From Rhodobacteraceae bacterium HLUCCA08 (GTDB lineage Bacteria; Pseudomonadota; Alphaproteobacteria; Rhodobacterales; Rhodobacteraceae): DNA of 64,000 nucleotides. Location of the stretch: positions 227,882-291,881 of the forward strand of contig LJSF01000028.1 of assembly GCA_001314655.1 (NCBI GenBank), given 5' to 3'. The notes beneath the pieces were generated by a model, which saw nothing but the letters and a program-made list of their open reading frames with translations, ran no database searches and was not told the origin of the DNA. Both the position numbers and the translations under genes were made by a program. The stretch's first letter is position 1. Every line of letters begins with the position of its first letter. Below, piece by piece: positions 60,325 through 64,000 of this stretch.

Positions 60325-60667
60325 GGCGGGCGTATCGCGTCACCGCGCGCCGTATCGACAGCCATGGATCGGAGGCCGAGGCGGAATTCGCGCGTCTTGT
60401 GCTCGACACCGCCATGGCCGGCCGGCTGAAGGGCGCCGGGCGGATGACGCCGATGCCGGGGGGCGATCGGCGCGGCATCGATGTCAGCCGGCATGGGGTC
60501 CGGCAGGACAGCCCGCCAAAGATGGTCCGCATCGACGATGATAGGTGGTCGATACGGATGAAAGCGACCAGCGGCGCGACCATTTCCACCGCAACCTGCG
60601 CAATTGCGGCACCTTCGCCAACACGCTGGCCGAGGCCACAGAGCTGGTCGGGACGATCCGGCGGAAA
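60321..60667 (+). pseudogene. OsmC-family gene, internally deleted and frameshifted
   Basis: The GTG at 60321 (GTGA overlap with the MBL stop) opens RRAYRVTARRIDSHGSEAEA and LVLDTAMAGRL, as in OsmC thiol peroxidases. Similarity resumes at GVRQDSPPKMVRID without the central helix that holds a catalytic Cys. Near 60540 the reading frame changes: the frame from 60545 gives VVDTDESDQRRDHFHRNLRN, then CGTFANTLAEATELVGTIRR, the OsmC C-terminus. A central deletion plus an added 2 nt (GATGATAG where six bases are expected) make it a pseudogene. Confidence 0.7.
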
Positions 60668-60862
60668 GACCGCTCCATGGCCCATGATCACGGCCCCGAC
60701 ACCGTATGCATGACCTCTCCGGAGGGCGCGCGCAGAGGGTCCGCATCGCGCGCAGCCCCATCCAGCCCGCGCGTGACCGCTGCGGCGCGAACGGTCATTT
60801 GGCGGGTGCGTGACGCAGGGTTTGCCTGCGGGGTGCGACTCTGCGTCCGCCAGAATGAACCC
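60668..60862. other. Gap before the second ArsR gene
   Basis: About 195 bp with no gene seen. Confidence 0.6.
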
Positions 60863-60891
60863 TTTACAAAACCGGAAATGTAGTTATGTTT
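60863..60891 (+). promoter_or_regulatory. Candidate promoter of the second arsR gene
   Basis: TTTACA at 60863-60868 and ATGTTT at 60886-60891, 17 bp apart, in a locally AT-rich stretch 6-34 bp before the ATG. The mRNA would have almost no leader. Confidence 0.35.
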
Positions 60892-60896
60892 GCCCA

Positions 60897-61214
60897 ATGA
60901 CCACGACCAGCCCCAACGCCCGCGCGCTTGCCGCCCTAGGCCACGATGCCCGTCTGTCGATCTTTCGCCTGTTGGTGAAGGCCGGGGACGACGGGCTGCG
61001 GGTCGGCGATATCGGTGAGCATCTGGGGCTCGCGCCCTCGACGCTGGCGCATCATCTGTCGACGCTGACCGGTGCCGGGTTGGTTGTGCAGGACAAACAG
61101 GGGCGCGAGGTGTTCAACCGCGTCGATTTCCCCGCCATGCACCGGCTGGTCGGGTTCCTGACCGCCGAATGCTGCGCCGGTGTGGTTCTGAACCCCTCGG
61201 AGGACGCCGCTTGA
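60897..61214 (+). CDS. ArsR/SmtB-family transcriptional regulator (2)
   Basis: A 105-residue ArsR-type repressor (ALAALGHDARLSIFRLLVKA, HLGLAPSTLAHHLSTLTGAG). It lacks the CVC motif and instead has a C-terminal Cys pair, Cys92-Cys93 (TAECCAGVVLNP), a different thiol site from the first ArsR. It lies 55 bp before the second permease gene, which it most likely regulates. Confidence 0.85.
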   Translation: MTTTSPNARALAALGHDARLSIFRLLVKAGDDGLRVGDIGEHLGLAPSTLAHHLSTLTGAGLVVQDKQGREVFNRVDFPAMHRLVGFLTAECCAGVVLNPSEDAA

Positions 61215-61269
61215 GACCCTTTGCCGCTTTTTCTCACCCTGAAACACCTGCAATTCCGGAGATTTGGTG

Positions 61270-62322
61270 ATGACTGAAACAACCGTCCCGATGCCGGGCC
61301 TGAGGTCCGCGCTGCGCCATCTGTGGCAGGATCAGCGGGTCTGGCTTGCCTCGGCGCTGATCCTTGCGGCGCTGGCGGTGTTCGACGCGCCCCAGGCCGC
61401 TGAAAGCGCGCTGTTCGCGGGCGGGGCGCTGTTGAACACGGCGCCCTTCCTGATCCTGTCGATTGGCATCGCGGCCTGGGCCAATGCCACCGGCGCCGAC
61501 AACCTGATCGCCAAGGCCTTTACCGGCGCGCCGCTGATGATGATCGGGCTGGGCGCGCTGGCGGGGGGCGTCTCGCCGTTCTGTTCCTGCGGGGTGATCC
61601 CGTTGATCGCGGCGCTTCTGGCGATGGGCGTGCCGCTGTCGGCGGTGATGGCCTTCTGGCTGGCCTCGCCGATCATGGACCCGTCGATGTTCGTGCTGAC
61701 GACGGGCGTGCTCGACATCGAATTCGCGGTGGCCAAGACGATCGCCGCCATCGGGCTGGGCGTGTTCGGCGGCACGGTGGTGCACCTGATGATGAAGGGC
61801 GGGGCCTTTGCCGATCCGCTGCGCGACGGGATCGGCAACGGCGGCTGCGGCGGGGCCAAGATCCGCGCGCCCAAGCCGGTGGTCTGGCGCTTCTGGACCG
61901 ATGCCGACCGCCGCGCGAAGTTCGGCAAGACCGCGCTGAGCACCACGCTGTTCCTCGCCAAGTGGCTGACGCTGGCCTTCATCCTCGAAAGCCTGATGCT
62001 GGCCTGGATCCCGGCGGAAACGGTGACCGCCGCGCTGGGCGGCGAGGGGCTGCTGCCCATCGTCACCGCGACGCTGGTGGGCGTGCCGGCCTATCTGAAC
62101 GGCTACGCCGCGCTGCCGCTGGTGGGCGGGTTGATCGAGCAGGGCATGGCGCCCGGCGCCGGCATGGCCTTCCTTGTCGCCGGTGGCGTCACCTCGATCC
62201 CGGCGGCGATGGCGGTCTGGGCGCTGGCACGGCCACAGGTCTTTGCGCTTTATATCGGGCTGTCCCTGTCCGGCGCCTTCGCATCGGGCTTGCTGTTCCA
62301 GCTTTGGACGCAGCTGGCCTGA
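61270..62322 (+). CDS. Permease of the YraQ/SO_0444 (DUF318) family (2)
   Basis: A 350-residue polytopic membrane protein with the motif SPFCSCGVIPLIAALLAMGVP (Cys105-x-Cys107) and a second half VGVPAYLNGYAALPLVGGLI. A Gly/Cys-rich loop (GNGGCGGAKI) is present in the middle. It is the CSC-type, in contrast to the CSS-type permease at 58121, so the two probably handle different cargo. The ATG at 61270 is preceded by CCGGAG. Confidence 0.85.
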   Translation: MTETTVPMPGLRSALRHLWQDQRVWLASALILAALAVFDAPQAAESALFAGGALLNTAPFLILSIGIAAWANATGADNLIAKAFTGAPLMMIGLGALAGGVSPFCSCGVIPLIAALLAMGVPLSAVMAFWLASPIMDPSMFVLTTGVLDIEFAVAKTIAAIGLGVFGGTVVHLMMKGGAFADPLRDGIGNGGCGGAKIRAPKPVVWRFWTDADRRAKFGKTALSTTLFLAKWLTLAFILESLMLAWIPAETVTAALGGEGLLPIVTATLVGVPAYLNGYAALPLVGGLIEQGMAPGAGMAFLVAGGVTSIPAAMAVWALARPQVFALYIGLSLSGAFASGLLFQLWTQLA

Positions 62323-62327
62323 GGCAG

Positions 62328-62354
62328 GGCGGCGCGGCACATCGCCGCGCCGCT
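62328..62354 (+). terminator. Hairpin behind the second permease gene
   Basis: GGCGGCGCGGC (62328-62338), loop ACATC, GCCGCGCCGCT (62344-62354): an 11-bp stem starting 6 bp after the stop, without a T-run. Confidence 0.5.
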
Positions 62355-62585
62355 CCTGGCCCGTCCGTCGCCGTCAGCCGGGCCTTCGGTGCGCTTTCCA
62401 GGGCATTTGTGGTCCCGGCCCTGGTCGGTCCCCGGCGCCGGGCCTCCACCCCGGGCTTGGGACCGTTTGGCGGTTCGCTCTGACGCCGAGGATGGGGGAG
62501 GGACGCATCGTTGGCCCAGGACATCCGCCCGCAACGGTCAGCCCGCAGCGCCGCGTGTCGTCGGCTCTGGGCTGACGAACTCCGT
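62355..62585. other. Gap between permease and moeA
   Basis: 231 bp, no gene recognised; the flanking genes converge. Confidence 0.6.
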
Positions 62586-63842
62586 TCATTCGCAAAGGGG
62601 GTCGACCGGCAGCGGCTGGCCCGGCCTGACGTCATCGATATCCGGCGCGATGACGGCGATCCCCCTGGCCTGCGCCATCGGCGACATCGACGCCGAAGCA
62701 CCCTTCCCAAGGCGCATCAGCACCGGACGGCCCAACGAGTCGCGGCTGGTCCATGTGACCGGCACAAATTCCCGCCGACCCGTCGTGCGGCGGTAGCTGA
62801 ACCCTGCGACAGCGGGCAGCCACGTGTCCGGCTCTTCCATCAGCCCTGCCGCCCGGCGCAGGGCGGGCCTGGCGATCTGGGAAAACGTGATCGCGGCCGC
62901 GTAGGGGTTGCCGGGAAGTCCGACATACAGCGCTGGACCGAGCCGAGCGACGGTCAGCGGCTTGCCGGGGCGGATCGCGACCTTGAGCACGTCAGGCTCG
63001 GCCGCCTCGAGACGCAACGCGTCAAGGATGTGATCTTCCTCGCCCGCCGAGACGCCGCCCGAAGAAATCACCACATCATGGGTCTGCGCGGCGTGGCGGA
63101 TCGCCGTTCGGATGCCGGCGGCATCGTCCGGCACGATGCCGAGATCGGTCAGGTCGACCCACGGAAAACGCGACAGGGTTGCCCGCAGAAGCACCCGGTT
63201 GGAGTTGTGGATCTGCCCCGGCCCAAGCGCGCGTCCCGGCTCGGACAGTTCATTGCCGGTGGACAGGATGGCGACGCGCACGCGGGCGCGCACGGCGACA
63301 GACGCCACGCCACACCCGGCCAGCAGCGCCAGCCGGGGCGGGGTCAGGGCCAGCCCGGCGGCCAAGACCGGCGCGCCCCGGGCCACATCCTCACCCTGGC
63401 GGCGGATGTTCTGACCCAAACGGGGGCGCTCTCGCAGCGATATCATGTCTCCGGCGCGCGTGACCCGTTCCTGCATCACGACCGTATCGGCCCCAAGGGG
63501 CACCGGCGCGCCAGTGAGGATGCGCGCCGCGGTGCCGGCCGCAAGGGTGAGGGCGCACGCGTCGCCCGCCGCGATGCGGGCGGAAACGGGCAGGTGCCAC
63601 GGGCCGTCGCCGGCCAGATCCGACAGGCGCAAGGCATAGCCATCCATCGCGGAATTGTCGAAGGGCGGCAATGCATGGGCCGCCATGATCGGGGCGGCGA
63701 TCACCCGACCGGACGCCTCATCGAGGGCAAGGACCTCCTGACCTGCCACCGGACAGGCGGCGGCGATGGCGCGCAGGCGCGCGGCATCCACCGAAAGGGT
63801 CGGGCCGGAAGTCCCGGCCGAACAGGAAACGGCCGTTGCCAT
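62586..63842 (-). CDS. moeA: Molybdopterin molybdenumtransferase MoeA
   Basis: Inserts molybdate into adenylated molybdopterin to make the molybdenum cofactor. The 418-residue protein has the MoeA landmarks ALPPFDNSAMDGYALR (about 57-72), GTAARILTGAPVPLGADTVVMQE, VAILSTGNEL, SSGGVSAGEEDH and GLPGNPYAA. The start ATG at 63842 follows GGGGGGA. A terminator hairpin ends only 15 nt before the start codon, and an IS element begins 64 bp upstream, so its promoter is unclear. Confidence 0.93.
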   Translation of the reverse strand: MATAVSCSAGTSGPTLSVDAARLRAIAAACPVAGQEVLALDEASGRVIAAPIMAAHALPPFDNSAMDGYALRLSDLAGDGPWHLPVSARIAAGDACALTLAAGTAARILTGAPVPLGADTVVMQERVTRAGDMISLRERPRLGQNIRRQGEDVARGAPVLAAGLALTPPRLALLAGCGVASVAVRARVRVAILSTGNELSEPGRALGPGQIHNSNRVLLRATLSRFPWVDLTDLGIVPDDAAGIRTAIRHAAQTHDVVISSGGVSAGEEDHILDALRLEAAEPDVLKVAIRPGKPLTVARLGPALYVGLPGNPYAAAITFSQIARPALRRAAGLMEEPDTWLPAVAGFSYRRTTGRREFVPVTWTSRDSLGRPVLMRLGKGASASMSPMAQARGIAVIAPDIDDVRPGQPLPVDPLCE

Positions 63843-63857
63843 GTCATCCCCCCACAG

Positions 63858-63886
63858 AAAACCCGCCCCGGAAATCGGGGGCGGGT
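63858..63886 (-). terminator. Terminator hairpin just upstream of moeA
   Basis: ACCCGCCCC at 63861-63869 pairs with GGGGCGGGT at 63878-63886; AAAA at 63858-63861 gives a U-run on the minus strand. It must have ended a minus-strand gene that lay to the right, where an IS element now starts. Confidence 0.65.
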
Positions 63887-63905
63887 CTTCGTTCCAAATG
63901 CCTTA

Positions 63906-64000
63906 GGGTCAGGACCCATTGATTTCCGTGCAGAGGCGTGATTCACGGTTCGAAAAACGAGCGGTGAACATGTCTGATCTATTTTGGCTCACGGACGCGC
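63906..64000 (+). mobile_element. IS5-family insertion sequence, left end (runs off the window)
   Basis: After TTA at 63903-63905 a GGGTCAGGACCCATTGAT terminal sequence begins, followed 64 bp in by the start of a transposase gene. The TNA-type target next to the terminus suits the IS427 group of IS5. The right end is outside the window. Confidence 0.7.
63970..64000 (+). CDS. IS5-family transposase, first 10 codons
   Basis: The ATG at 63970 opens MSDLFWLTDA, the stereotyped N-terminus of IS5/IS427-group transposases (M-S-D-L-F-W-L-T). Only 31 bases are inside the window, so completeness cannot be judged. It differs in subgroup features from the C-terminal remnant at 47584-47778, as far as such short pieces can show. 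Confidence 0.7.
   Translation, partial: MSDLFWLTDA

Noticed and set aside
1..64000. A defence or phage system as the undescribed element
   Set aside because: No nuclease, helicase, reverse transcriptase, methylase or phage structural genes were seen.

Overview
The window is high-GC DNA that reads as a chromosome segment of an alphaproteobacterium, most likely Rhodobacterales (Rhodobacteraceae/Paracoccaceae). Four things point there: the gene orders merR-ihfA-fabH-plsX-rpmF-yceD and lptF-lptG-lptD-surA-pdxA-rsmA, a DUF4167 protein behind prfA-prmC, an olsB-type ornithine acyltransferase, and a large (357 aa) dCTP deaminase. No phage, conjugation or CRISPR genes were seen.

From 1 to about 47 kb the window is mostly housekeeping. 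It starts with the 5' part of gltX, then a minimal zincin, a 60-bp tandem hairpin repeat, a Tat-exported MBL hydrolase, a PfkB-type kinase, dcd and tRNA-Pro. Next come the lipid/translation block (yceD-rpmF-plsX-fabH-ihfA-merR), bamE, olsB, two ABC-F ATPases, mazG, an amidohydrolase-aminotransferase-agmatinase operon, prfA-prmC, the LPS-export/outer-membrane block, pepA-holC, ndk, a lytic transglycosylase, a di-haem peroxidase, a Pha/Mnh-type multisubunit cation/proton antiporter operon and kynU. Set into this block at 34.3-37.0 kb is an unfamiliar pair: a 96-aa protein and a 792-aa signal-less protein with a metzincin zinc site and a proline-rich repeat. It is the best candidate here for something undescribed.

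From about 47 to 64 kb the character changes to an accessory, decaying region. It holds an IS5-type transposase remnant, a TetR-controlled divergent unit (SDR oxidoreductase plus two-domain SnoaL protein versus TetR plus DUF418 membrane protein) with two matching TACC-N4-GGTA operators, and a decayed ParDE-like toxin-antitoxin remnant. After these comes an FbpABC/AfuABC-type ABC importer with an inositol-monophosphatase-like gene, whose binding-protein gene has lost its 5' end exactly where a HAD phosphatase gene has also lost its 5' end. A phosphoglycolate-phosphatase N-terminal scrap follows. Next is an ArsR-permease-thioredoxin-MBL-OsmC(pseudogene) cluster and a second ArsR-permease pair. 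The window ends with moeA and the left end of an IS5-family insertion sequence.

How genes work together: the lpt/surA/bamE genes build and export the outer membrane; plsX-fabH start phospholipid and fatty acid synthesis beside L32; speB with its aminotransferase suggests guanidino-amine/putrescine breakdown; the two ArsR-permease units suggest metalloid- or thiol-linked efflux. All calls come from reading translated sequence and motifs. No database search was possible, so family names are recognition and not search results. Long open frames antisense to real genes are frequent at this GC content and were left out.
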